Part shown: one piece after another, positions 9,024 to 16,784 of the stretch
Position numbering within the stretch: position 1 is the stretch's first letter
How the letters are laid out: each line of letters starts with the position of its first letter
From: Herpetosiphon aurantiacus DSM 785
GTDB taxonomy: Bacteria > Chloroflexota > Chloroflexia > Chloroflexales > Herpetosiphonaceae
Direction of reading: 5' to 3'
NCBI GenBank assembly: GCA_000018565.1
Contig: CP000875.1
Coordinates: 4,913,199 to 4,977,198 of the forward strand
DNA length: 64,000 nt
Notes under the pieces: model-generated
What the model was told of the DNA's origin: nothing
What the model saw: only the letters and a program-made list of their open reading frames with translations
Database searches by the model: none
Translations under genes and position numbers: made by a program

Positions 9024-9986
9024 TTATGATAATACAGGCACGCTTGGCAAGGGCTTGTTGCGGCGGGTAATCAGGATGCGATAGATCGTCATAAATACAA
9101 CGCTCGCACCGGTGGCCCAATACCACAAACTCACCAATGGAGTGCTGGTATCAGTGCCGCTGAAAATGCCATGAGCCAAAACCATTAAAAATAGGCCAAA
9201 ACTGGCGTAGTGAATCGCCCGCCAAGCGCCACGGCCAATCCAACGTTTGAGCCAAAAACTCACCGTCACCAGTGCCAAACCATACAACCCAAGCTGGCCT
9301 AAGCCAATCCACAATGGTTTATATTGGCTGCTAGCAAATGGCACAAGCAATTGTTTTAATGTGTAATTGCTATAGCCATCGCCTAGCAAAATCACCGTAT
9401 GAAATAGACCAAAGCCAATCCCCAAGATACTAGCGTGCTGATGCAGATCGAGCATGGTTGGGCCGCCATTCCACAAACGCGCAACTTTACCCGTCAGCGA
9501 AAGCCCAAATAACATCGAAAGCCAGACCAAACTATAGGCCACCAAGCCACTTGAGCGCGAAAGATACCAAAAAGCTTTGGGTTGGTCACCAATCAACGAG
9601 CTGCTCAGGCCAGGAATCCAGCGCGGCATAACCAAAACTGCCGCCACAATCCCAATAATCAAGGCAATCATCAAGCTCATCAGGTTGGCGCTAACATCCT
9701 CAAGCATTTCTTCGGCGCTAGGAGTTGGCGCGTTTGGGGTAGCTTTGGCAATTGGCGTTGGTGCAGTGCTAGGCTGAGTTGTGCCAAGTGGTAAGGTTGC
9801 CACAACTTGACTTGTAACCACTGATTCGTTTTTTTGGGCGGCATTTTGGGCGCGAATCGCCGCCAACCGCGCGGCTTTGTCTTGAACCACAGGCTCGGTT
9901 GGCTCAATAGCTTGGGCTTTTTGGGCAGCATTTTTGGCGCGAATCGCCGCCAGGCGGGCGGCTTTATCAGTTTCTGAAGCACTCAT
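9024..9986 (-). CDS. Ferric reductase-like transmembrane protein
   Basis: 320 residues. I chose the ATG at 9986 because GGGAG lies 8 bases upstream; the start is only five bases after the apbE stop. The N-terminal 110 residues are soluble and contain the near-identical units DKAARLAAIRAKNAAQK and DKAARLAAIRAQNAAQK (about 7-23 and 37-53). Then about six membrane segments form a ferric-reductase-like heme-binding domain. Candidate heme ligands include the histidines in LHQHASILGIGFGLFHTV and in AIHYASFGLFLMVLAHGIF. It probably passes electrons across the membrane. It is last in the PepSY, Pro-rich, apbE operon. No FAD/NAD-binding C-terminal domain is present, so it needs an electron partner. 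Confidence 0.8.
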   Translation of the reverse strand: MSASETDKAARLAAIRAKNAAQKAQAIEPTEPVVQDKAARLAAIRAQNAAQKNESVVTSQVVATLPLGTTQPSTAPTPIAKATPNAPTPSAEEMLEDVSANLMSLMIALIIGIVAAVLVMPRWIPGLSSSLIGDQPKAFWYLSRSSGLVAYSLVWLSMLFGLSLTGKVARLWNGGPTMLDLHQHASILGIGFGLFHTVILLGDGYSNYTLKQLLVPFASSQYKPLWIGLGQLGLYGLALVTVSFWLKRWIGRGAWRAIHYASFGLFLMVLAHGIFSGTDTSTPLVSLWYWATGASVVFMTIYRILITRRNKPLPSVPVLS

Positions 9987-9991
9987 CGAAT

Positions 9992-10891
9992 TTACTCCCA
10001 ACGATAACTATTAAAACGTTCGCTGCTATAGCTTTTGCCAGCGTGATCAAAGGCCAGTGCCGCAAAAGCAGGATGCTGATTAATCCAAGCCAAGCCATGT
10101 TCGATGCCCAGCAACACCACAATTTTGGCGGCAACTTCGGCTTGCACTGCGTTGGGCGCAATCACCGTGGCACTCAAAACATTGCTCGTGCTTGGTTCGC
10201 CAGTGCGTGGGTCGATGAGGTGATGTTGCCAGCGATCGCCTTTGCGCCAGCGCCGATAATCAACACCTGAGGTTGCTACACCACCAGTTGCAAACCAGAT
10301 CATGGCTTCACGCTGCTGGGTGCGTGGGTTTGGCACACCGATCGCCCAAGCCAAACCATCTTGGCGCTGGCCTGCGGTTGCCAAATCGCCACCGACATCA
10401 ACCAAGCAGGCCGCTTGAGTTGCCAATTGCTGAGCAGTTCGATCGGCGGCCCAACCCTTGGCAATACCACCCAAATCAAGGGCGGTATCACGGGCTAGTT
10501 GCACCAAACGACCTTGATCGCGGCGAGAAATTGCCAGCCATGCTTGTGGCTGATAGTGCCAAGCCTGTGGTTGGTTGACCGCGTTGCTCAACAATTCAAA
10601 TGGGCGATCGTAGCCAGCGTGCACAAGCGCGGGCAGCAGAGTTGGCACAACTAAGCCTTTGCTCCAAGCGGCAGCATCGAGCGCCAAACCTAGCACTTCC
10701 CACAGGGTTTCGCTGACTGCCAGTGGCCGACCAGCCCGCTGATTGAGCCGCATCAATTCGCTATTTGGGCGAAAACGGCTTAGCGTTTGCTCCCAAGCCT
10801 CAAACCATTGTGGCACTGCCTCAAAATCGATTGACTGATCGCTAAGCACTGCCACTTCACAACCCATTGCCCGAAAGATCAATTCGCGCAT
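9992..10891 (-). CDS. apbE: FAD:protein FMN transferase (ApbE family)
   Basis: 299 residues; AAAGGTG precedes the ATG. The ApbE core is clear: FRAMGCEVAVLS at the N-terminus, then LDLGGIAKGWAADRT (FAD-binding), VDVGGDLATAGQ, ATGGVATSGVDYRRW and HHLIDPRTGEPS with the metal-binding region. ApbE attaches FMN covalently to Thr or Ser of flavoproteins in the extracytoplasmic space. No lipobox or clear signal peptide is visible, so a cytoplasmic form or an N-terminal variation is possible. The substrate flavoprotein is not obvious nearby: none of the adjacent proteins shows a clear FMN-binding (S/T)GA(S/T)xT motif. Confidence 0.9.
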   Translation of the reverse strand: MRELIFRAMGCEVAVLSDQSIDFEAVPQWFEAWEQTLSRFRPNSELMRLNQRAGRPLAVSETLWEVLGLALDAAAWSKGLVVPTLLPALVHAGYDRPFELLSNAVNQPQAWHYQPQAWLAISRRDQGRLVQLARDTALDLGGIAKGWAADRTAQQLATQAACLVDVGGDLATAGQRQDGLAWAIGVPNPRTQQREAMIWFATGGVATSGVDYRRWRKGDRWQHHLIDPRTGEPSTSNVLSATVIAPNAVQAEVAAKIVVLLGIEHGLAWINQHPAFAALAFDHAGKSYSSERFNSYRWE

Positions 10892-10900
10892 ACAGCACCT

Positions 10901-11356
10901 TTAACGTGATGAACGAGTGTTGCGTGATGGTGCAGCGGGAGCGGCTGGCGCTGGCGCTGGCACGGCGGTCGGTACGGGTGCAACTTGACGCGGTGCGGCT
11001 GGCTGCGGCGCTGCTTGACTGGGCACATTGCTGCTACCACCACCCGTTGCTGGCGCACTTGGCACACTTTGGTTGGGTGCACTTGGCTGGGTGCTACCGC
11101 CAGCACTATCATTGGGAATTCGAATAATTCGATGGCCATTGCGGGTCAGTGGTGCAACCGTTGGCAGCACAGGTAACTCAACTTGAGGCACTTCGGCTAC
11201 CGCTACAATTGGCTCAGGCGTGGCAAGTTCGGCACTGAAATCGACCGCCTGTTGGTTGGAAAGCACTGCCCAGCCAGTGAGGGTCGCCGCAATTGCGGCA
11301 ACACTCATGCTGGTATTGAGCATCAAACTGCTACGACGTTTTGGTGAATTGCTCAT
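10901..11356 (-). CDS. Small membrane-anchored Pro/Ala-rich protein
   Basis: 151 residues; AAGGAAAC lies 7 bases before the ATG. A short basic N-terminus (SNSPKRRSS) is followed by one hydrophobic segment (about 11-32), then an extracellular Pro/Ala/Val-rich chain (about 90-145) with a basic RNTRSSR end. It has no recognisable domain and reads as a spacer or surface protein. It sits between the PepSY and apbE genes with 9- and 12-base gaps, so it is probably co-transcribed with them. Confidence 0.65.
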   Translation of the reverse strand: MSNSPKRRSSLMLNTSMSVAAIAATLTGWAVLSNQQAVDFSAELATPEPIVAVAEVPQVELPVLPTVAPLTRNGHRIIRIPNDSAGGSTQPSAPNQSVPSAPATGGGSSNVPSQAAPQPAAPRQVAPVPTAVPAPAPAAPAAPSRNTRSSR

Positions 11357-11368
11357 CGTGTTGTTTCC

Positions 11369-12340
11369 TTAGTTATCATCATCTTTTTTATCGTCGTCGT
11401 CTTTTTTATCATCGTCTTTGTGGTCGTCATTGTTGCCATTGTCATCGTTGCCGTTATCATCGCCACCACTATTGCTGTCACCACCATGGTCATCATTGGC
11501 ATCATCGTTGCCATTGTCATCGTTGCTGCTACCAGACTCAACCTTGGCATAGACCACGCTGCCACTATAGGCATCGACATAGACCCGACTATCGTTGGCA
11601 AAACGCACTTCATAGACCAACGCGCCATGTTCTTCTTCCAGCTCGACTTTGACCACCGTGCCGCCGCCAAGGTAGGCCACTGCCGCACTCGCAGCAGTAT
11701 CGGGCGAGATTGTGCTTGGAGCTGGCGCATTGGTTGGGGCTGGTACTTGAGTTGGCGGTGCAACCGCAGTATTGGCCAAAACCGCGCCAGTGTTGGCATC
11801 GATATAGACCACGCCGCGATCCAGCCGTGCTTCGTAAGCAGGTGTACCAGCATAATTAACTAACTCTGGCGTGGCCAATAAGCTGGCCCCAGGAGCAGCG
11901 GCCAAAGCCAATTGGCCAGCTCGATCGGGCGAAATGGCATATTGCGGCGCATTCGAGCGTTCAACCGGAGCTTGGGTTGGCTGAGCTGGAGCTTGCGCAA
12001 CTGGTTGGGCTGCTGGCACTTGAGCAACTGGCTGTTGCGCCGGAGCAGGCTCACGCACGACAATTGGCTCTTGCAACCGGGCATTAGCTTCGTCGATCGT
12101 GCGGTTGGCTTCTTCGATCCGCTGGCTGGCTTCCAATAATTGTTGTTGATAGGCTTGATCGCTGGCCGTTGCAGTGGCCTGCGCATCACCATCGCTGATT
12201 ACATTTGGTACAGTGTTATCCATCCCTGCGGCCAATTCAATTGGGCTAGGCTGAGCTAACGAACGAACCACGCCAACCACAATCGCCAAAACAAAGGTTG
12301 TCAGTACGGCGGCAAGTAAAAGTGCAAACTTGGGTTTCAT
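11369..12340 (-). CDS. PepSY-domain exported protein with acidic tail
   Basis: 323 residues. AGGAGG lies 5 bases before the ATG at 12,340, so the longer open frame upstream is not used. A signal anchor (KFALLLAAVLTTFVLAIVVGVV) is followed by a Gln/Glu-rich helix. Then come two PepSY-like repeats, ISPDRAGQLALAAAPG to VYIDANTGAVL and ISPDTAASAAVAYLGGG to VYVDAYSGSVVYA. The last 50 residues are almost only Asp, Asn, Gly and Lys, likely a metal-binding or disordered tail. PepSY domains occur in protease inhibitors and in redox/metal proteins. As first gene of an operon with ApbE and a ferric-reductase-like protein, a redox or metal role is the more likely one. Confidence 0.8.
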   Translation of the reverse strand: MKPKFALLLAAVLTTFVLAIVVGVVRSLAQPSPIELAAGMDNTVPNVISDGDAQATATASDQAYQQQLLEASQRIEEANRTIDEANARLQEPIVVREPAPAQQPVAQVPAAQPVAQAPAQPTQAPVERSNAPQYAISPDRAGQLALAAAPGASLLATPELVNYAGTPAYEARLDRGVVYIDANTGAVLANTAVAPPTQVPAPTNAPAPSTISPDTAASAAVAYLGGGTVVKVELEEEHGALVYEVRFANDSRVYVDAYSGSVVYAKVESGSSNDDNGNDDANDDHGGDSNSGGDDNGNDDNGNNDDHKDDDKKDDDDKKDDDN

Positions 12341-12386
12341 CAGAGCCTCCTGTTGTTTGAATAACTGACCCAAGCATAGCAACTGT

Positions 12387-12441
12387 TTCTTGGAATATTC
12401 TTGACGAAGCTTGTGAATTTTCCAAGAATCTTCCAAGAATT
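12387..12441. promoter_or_regulatory. Paired 11-bp direct repeats, likely OmpR-type operator
   Basis: TTCTTGGAATA (12,387-12,397) is followed directly by TTCTTGACGAA (12,398-12,408). Eleven bases later, TTCCAAGAATC (12,420-12,430) is followed directly by TTCCAAGAATT (12,431-12,441). The second pair is the inverse complement of the first. Tandem sites one helical turn apart are the usual target of OmpR/PhoB-type regulators, and one is encoded 600 bases downstream. The array sits between the divergent PepSY and DUF2231-like genes. Confidence 0.6.
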
Positions 12442-12489
12442 AATTATTAGAGTAAGAGCATCACTTTTATGGTTTATCGGAGGTTGCTC

Positions 12490-13032
12490 ATGACCGATCT
12501 AGCCCAATATCACCCATTGTTGGTTCATGCTCCATTGATGCTGTTGCCCACTGCGATTTTATTGCGCGTGTTACACTTGATTTGGCCCAAAGCTGGCTTT
12601 CGCTTAACGGCGATCGTATTGTTAGTTGCAGGCATTGGGCTGGGGATTTTATCCGAGGAAAGTGGCGAGGCAGCTGAGCATGTCGCCGAAGCACGATCGG
12701 CCAATGTTGAAGATATTCAAGCAACTGGCACAATTCCGGAAATGTTTGGCGAAGGCTCACTTTTAGAAACCCATGCCTCCTTGGCCGAAACAACCGTCAT
12801 CGTCTTTATGTTGTTGCTGATTAGCGAAGCGATGTTGCTATTCCTAAGTCAACCATTGTTCGCCCGCTGGCGCGGATCTTTCAGCTTGCCAAGCGGCTTG
12901 CACAAACCCTTGGAAATTGGCTGGGTGGTCGTTGGGGTTGCCGCAATTGCCTTGGTGGTTTTAACAGGCCATTATGGTGGTAAGCTGGTCTATGAGCATG
13001 GGATTGGCGTTTCATTGAGTGCAATGCAATAA
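12490..13032 (+). CDS. DUF2231-like integral membrane protein
   Basis: 180 residues. I chose the ATG at 12,490 because CGGAGG lies 6 bases upstream. The N-terminal HPLLVHAPLMLLPTAILLRVLH, with its conserved histidines in the first membrane segment, is the signature of the DUF2231 group. Four hydrophobic segments are visible (about 13-30, 40-57, 102-122, 145-165). The family is uncharacterised; members are often found with cytochromes and redox proteins. It is the first gene of the operon with the response regulator and kinase. Confidence 0.7.
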   Translation: MTDLAQYHPLLVHAPLMLLPTAILLRVLHLIWPKAGFRLTAIVLLVAGIGLGILSEESGEAAEHVAEARSANVEDIQATGTIPEMFGEGSLLETHASLAETTVIVFMLLLISEAMLLFLSQPLFARWRGSFSLPSGLHKPLEIGWVVVGVAAIALVVLTGHYGGKLVYEHGIGVSLSAMQ

Positions 13033-13041
13033 GGAACGAGC

Positions 13042-13722
13042 ATGCGGGTGTTGCTAATTGAAGATGATCGCAAATTGGCCCGCTTGATCGAGCGAGCACT
13101 ACGCGACGAACATCATCAGGTCGATGTGGCTTACGAGGGCGATAGTGGCTTGGATATGGCGCTGCATGGCATGTATGATGTAGCGGTGATCGATTGGATG
13201 CTGCCTGAGCGCGATGGCCCCAGCATTTGTCGGGCAATTCGCGCCGCCAAACTTACTACCAGCTTACTCTTATTGACCGCACGGAGCCAAATTGAAGATC
13301 GGGTTGCAGGCTTGGATAGCGGAGCCGACGATTATTTGAGCAAGCCGTTTGCCTTTGAGGAATTGTTGGCGCGAGTACGGGCTTTGGGGCGGCGCTTCAA
13401 TAGCAATCTGAGCAGCGAAGAATTACGCTCAGGCGAGATTGTGCTTGATCTGCGGGCGCACACGGCGCGGCGAGCCAATCAGCAACTCGATTTAACCGCC
13501 ACCGAATGGAATTTGCTCGAATGTTTGATCCGCAATAGCAACCAAGCCCTAAGTCGCCAACAATTGCTCGATTATGTCTGGTCGTATGAGCGCGATGTTC
13601 AACCGTCAATGGTTGATGTCTATATCTCGTATTTGCGGCGCAAACTTGAGCAACCAACCAAACGTGACCCAATTCAAACCGTGCGCGGGGTTGGCTATCG
13701 TTGGGTGAGCGACCATGCTTAA
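13042..13722 (+). CDS. OmpR-family DNA-binding response regulator
   Basis: 226 residues; AAGGAAC precedes the ATG. The receiver domain (1-118) has acidic residues at 8-9 (EDD), the phosphoacceptor D51 in VIDWMLP, and K101 in LSKPFAF. The C-terminal winged helix (about 128-224) shows LTATEWNLLECLI and the recognition region VDVYISYLRRKLE, ending VRGVGYRW. The stop overlaps the kinase start by 8 bases, so the two are translationally coupled. The paired repeats at 12,387-12,441 are its likely binding sites. Confidence 0.93.
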   Translation: MRVLLIEDDRKLARLIERALRDEHHQVDVAYEGDSGLDMALHGMYDVAVIDWMLPERDGPSICRAIRAAKLTTSLLLLTARSQIEDRVAGLDSGADDYLSKPFAFEELLARVRALGRRFNSNLSSEELRSGEIVLDLRAHTARRANQQLDLTATEWNLLECLIRNSNQALSRQQLLDYVWSYERDVQPSMVDVYISYLRRKLEQPTKRDPIQTVRGVGYRWVSDHA

Positions 13723-14983
13723 TCGATTGCGTTGGCGCTTAACCTTAATTTATGCTTGCACAGCCTTGCTGCTGTTGGCGGCAGTTGGCGGTAGCGTTTA
13801 TTGGATGACCGTGCGCTATTTTCGCTTTGCTACCGAACGGGCCTTGCTTGAACGCATGACCTTGGAATTTGAGCAATTGGCAGCGCCCTTGCCGCCCGCC
13901 CTGCAAGCCTATCGCCCCCAGCAATTGCCCGATGAACGGCCCGTTGATAATGGAACACTGGCTAGCACGTTCGTTTTTACCATCGACCAAAACGGCCAAG
14001 TCTTCAACCCAAACCCGTGGAACCCGCCAATTCAGCCTGATCAAGCGGCGATTGAGGCCGCCAAGGCTGGCAAACTTGATCTGCGCACCATCAACTTGGC
14101 TGATGGAACTCAAGTCGCTTTGTTGACTGAAAAATTGACTCGCAGCGATGGCCCAGCTTTTTTGCAAGTTGGGCGGGTGCTCAACGAGCAAGAAGCCGCC
14201 TTGAGCACCTTGTTAAAAGGCTTGGTGGCTTTATGGGCTGGAAGTGTAGTGGTTTTGGGCTGGTTTGGTTGGTGGTTGGCCGGGCGATCGTTGCGGCCAG
14301 CCCAACAAGCTTGGGAACGCCAACAAGCGTTTATCGCCAATGCCAGCCATGAACTGCGTGCTCCTCTGACCTTGATGCGAGCCAGCAGCGAAATTGCCCT
14401 GCGCGAATCGACCGACCCTGCCGAGCAACAAGAATTGCTTGAAGATATTTTGGCCGAAACCTATCACATGGCACGTTTGGTTGAAGATTTGCTGTTGCTC
14501 TCGCGGCTTGATGCTGCCAAAACCCATCTTCAGCGCGAAACGATCGATCTGGCTGAGTTATGCCAGGATGTGGCTAAGGATGCTGGACGCTTGGCACACG
14601 ATGCTGGGGTGGAGGTTCGTGTGGCGCATGCCGAGGGTCAGATCAAAGTTGATCGCACCCGTTTGCGCCAAGTGTTATTAATTTTGCTGGATAACGCAAT
14701 TGCCCATACGCCGCGTGGTGGGAGCGTAGTGATCCATGCTGAACGCAAGCAAACTAGCTATCAAATTAGCGTAATCGACACGGGCAAAGGCATTGAGCCT
14801 AAACATCTCAAGCATATTTTCGAGCGTTTTTATCGGGTTGATAGCGCTCGGATCGCTGGCGGACGTGGTAATGGGCTTGGTTTATCAATTGCTCAAGCGC
14901 TGATTCAAGCCCACAATGGCACGATTGAGGCCCAAAGCAACGTGGGCACTGGCACAACAATGTTGATCAACTTGCCAAAATAA
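13715..14983 (+). CDS. Sensor histidine kinase, two membrane segments
   Basis: 422 residues. Membrane segments at about 10-30 and 168-190 frame a periplasmic sensor of about 135 residues with no recognisable fold. The dimerisation and phosphoacceptor motif NASHELRAPL carries H212. The ATPase domain shows the N-box LLDNAIAHTPRGG, then VIDTGKGI and GLGLSIAQALIQAH. It pairs with the overlapping response regulator. With the neighbouring PepSY and ferric-reductase-like operon, a metal or redox signal is plausible. Confidence 0.93.
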   Translation: MLNRLRWRLTLIYACTALLLLAAVGGSVYWMTVRYFRFATERALLERMTLEFEQLAAPLPPALQAYRPQQLPDERPVDNGTLASTFVFTIDQNGQVFNPNPWNPPIQPDQAAIEAAKAGKLDLRTINLADGTQVALLTEKLTRSDGPAFLQVGRVLNEQEAALSTLLKGLVALWAGSVVVLGWFGWWLAGRSLRPAQQAWERQQAFIANASHELRAPLTLMRASSEIALRESTDPAEQQELLEDILAETYHMARLVEDLLLLSRLDAAKTHLQRETIDLAELCQDVAKDAGRLAHDAGVEVRVAHAEGQIKVDRTRLRQVLLILLDNAIAHTPRGGSVVIHAERKQTSYQISVIDTGKGIEPKHLKHIFERFYRVDSARIAGGRGNGLGLSIAQALIQAHNGTIEAQSNVGTGTTMLINLPK

Positions 14984-14990
14984 GCTATCA

Positions 14991-15023
14991 CAAAATCAAA
15001 GCCCACGCTCATAGAGCGCGGGC
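14991..15023 (-). terminator. Terminator after cdsA
   Basis: GCCC-a-CGCTC (15,001-15,010) pairs with GAGCG-c-GGGC (15,014-15,023) around a three-base loop. On the minus strand it is followed by TTTGATTTTG. It also separates the convergent histidine kinase. Confidence 0.65.
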
Positions 15024-15055
15024 CAATAGGCTGATGCTGATTCATTGATCATCAA

Positions 15056-15898
15056 CTACAGCCAAGCCACCAACACATAGTAAACCAAGGGTGCAGTGAA
15101 CAGCAGCGAATCAACCCGATCGAGCAAGCCGCCATGGCCAGGAATCAGGTTGCCTGAATCTTTGACTCCGGCTTGGCGTTTTAACAACGATTCGGCCAAA
15201 TCGCCCAGCGTACCACCGCCCGCCCCAATCACGCCCAAAATAATTGCTTGAACCAAGGTCAATGGCATGCCTAAAAGCGCGACAATCCCAATTCCGGCGG
15301 CAATTGAAGCAATTGTACCGCCAACAAAGCCTTCCCAGGTTTTTTTGGGGCTAAGCACTGGAGCCAATTTGTGTTTACCAAAGGTGCGGCCAGCAAAATA
15401 GGCTCCAGTATCCGAAGCCCAGGTAACGGCGAAGGTAGCGTAGATCCAAGCAGCCCCCGTTTCAATATTGAGCGAACTGAGCGGGCCGCCGTTGAGGGCT
15501 GGGCTAGTTGCGGCGCGGAGTAAGACAAAATGGCTGAGCATTGCACCAGCATAAATTGCGCTACCCAAACTAGCTGCCCAAGCGTCAAGTGCGCCCGTGC
15601 GTTCACGCCGACTAATTTCATAGATCAAACTAGCCATTGCGCCCAAGGCCACGACGGCTCCAGTTAAGTTAACCTTAGTTTGTGGTTGAGCTACAGCCGC
15701 AGCCACAAAGGCCAAACCAAGGCCAATCGCTAATGGCAAACGCGGATGATAGCCACCAGCTCGCAAAATCCGCTGAATTTCATAGATGCCGATCACGACT
15801 GCGGCGGCAATTAGGCCAGTTGTCCACCAACCGCCCAACCACACAATGATCAATACGACTGGAGCTAATACCAAAGCGCTTGCAATTCGCGTGCCCAA
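15056..15898 (-). CDS. cdsA: Phosphatidate cytidylyltransferase
   Basis: 280 residues from a TTG start at 15,898. The TTG is favoured because GAGGAGG lies 5 bases upstream; the longer in-frame ATG would add about 54 unrelated residues and overlap the dinB gene. The enzyme makes CDP-diacylglycerol from phosphatidate and CTP, the branch point of phospholipid synthesis. The family signature is complete: SLLKRQAGVKDSGNLIPGHG followed by GLLDRVDS. Eight or so membrane segments are visible. SPKKTWEGFVGG is also typical. It is transcribed from the same strand as dinB. Confidence 0.93.
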   Translation of the reverse strand: MGTRIASALVLAPVVLIIVWLGGWWTTGLIAAAVVIGIYEIQRILRAGGYHPRLPLAIGLGLAFVAAAVAQPQTKVNLTGAVVALGAMASLIYEISRRERTGALDAWAASLGSAIYAGAMLSHFVLLRAATSPALNGGPLSSLNIETGAAWIYATFAVTWASDTGAYFAGRTFGKHKLAPVLSPKKTWEGFVGGTIASIAAGIGIVALLGMPLTLVQAIILGVIGAGGGTLGDLAESLLKRQAGVKDSGNLIPGHGGLLDRVDSLLFTAPLVYYVLVAWL

Positions 15899-15953
15899 CG
15901 TGGCCTCCTCTATGGGTTTTATAGGCTGAGAACGTTGGTTAGCATACCACGAA

Positions 15954-16427
15954 TTAACGTCCCCAAAAATGCAACACAATATCTTGATCGAAGGTTTTTT
16001 GGCCATAATCGTGCAATATTCGCAAGATTTGTGCCCGATGATCGGTTGCATGGTTGGCAATCTGGACTAAAACCTGCCAGCGGGCCAAATTCATACCTGG
16101 CAATACATCGTCCAATTGCTCATCGCTCAATTGCTCAATATAGCTGGTTACTTGGCCGCGCATCTGATTAAATACGTCGCGCACGCTGGCAATCGTCGGA
16201 TATTCCAAGGGATCAAGATGTTTTGGCCGCTCACCCGTTTGCAACCCTGTGAGCCATGCCCGTTCGACGCTGGCAATATGCACCAAATGATTGCGCAACG
16301 AGCCCTGTGAGTAGGGGTAATCGGCGCAAAATTGTTCGTCGCTCAAGCCCTCAATGCTACCCCATATCCGTTGATCAAAATCGGCATTGTAGGCAAATAA
16401 ACTTTTGATAATCGTCAGTGCTTGCAT
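15954..16427 (-). CDS. DinB-family protein
   Basis: 157 residues. GAGGTG lies 7 bases before the ATG at 16,427. It is a four-helix bundle of the DinB/YfiT type. The metal-ligand histidines are probably in LRNHLVHIASVERAWL (helix 2) and IANHATDHRAQI (last helix), the usual HxxxH positions. Members are metal-dependent transferases, for example bacillithiol or mycothiol S-transferases, or damage-induced proteins of unknown role. It is 55 bases upstream of cdsA on the same strand, but no functional link is known. Confidence 0.8.
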   Translation of the reverse strand: MQALTIIKSLFAYNADFDQRIWGSIEGLSDEQFCADYPYSQGSLRNHLVHIASVERAWLTGLQTGERPKHLDPLEYPTIASVRDVFNQMRGQVTSYIEQLSDEQLDDVLPGMNLARWQVLVQIANHATDHRAQILRILHDYGQKTFDQDIVLHFWGR

Positions 16428-16575
16428 TACACACCTCAACCTAAAATAATTCAGCTTCATCTTAGCATAGTTGCCCTTTTTGTGAACATATGTACGCAAT
16501 TAATTTATTTTTCAGGCTCTGCTTAAAATGGAATTCGCAAAAGATCTCGCATATGGCTGCTTACCCAAAATCGTC

Positions 16576-16648
16576 CTTTAGGGGGTGCAGGGGGATGAAA
16601 ACACCCTGCGTTCCCCGCCTTGAGGCGGGGCGGAGGGGTGGTGATCAT
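16576..16648 (+). repeat. 72-bp dispersed repeat, copy C
   Basis: Forward copy of the repeat at 4047 and 8884, with CCCCGCCTTGAGGCGGGG as a perfect hairpin and the GGTGGTGATCAT end. The 16,428-16,784 gap holds no other feature that I can support. Confidence 0.75.
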
Positions 16649-16784
16649 CAAAACCTAGAAAGGCGTTAACGTTGGCCTATGCCCTAAGAAAGCATCATTC
16701 ATTGGACTGATGGAAACGTTCTCGGAACGATTATAATGCGCATATTGGCATATCATGGTTTTTGCAAGCAAAGCTAGGCAGGTT

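Noticed and set aside
11369-11520. The GAT/ATC-rich stretch as a simple repeat or regulatory array
   Set aside because: It is in frame with the PepSY protein and encodes its Asp/Asn/Gly/Lys tail, ending at the stop codon.
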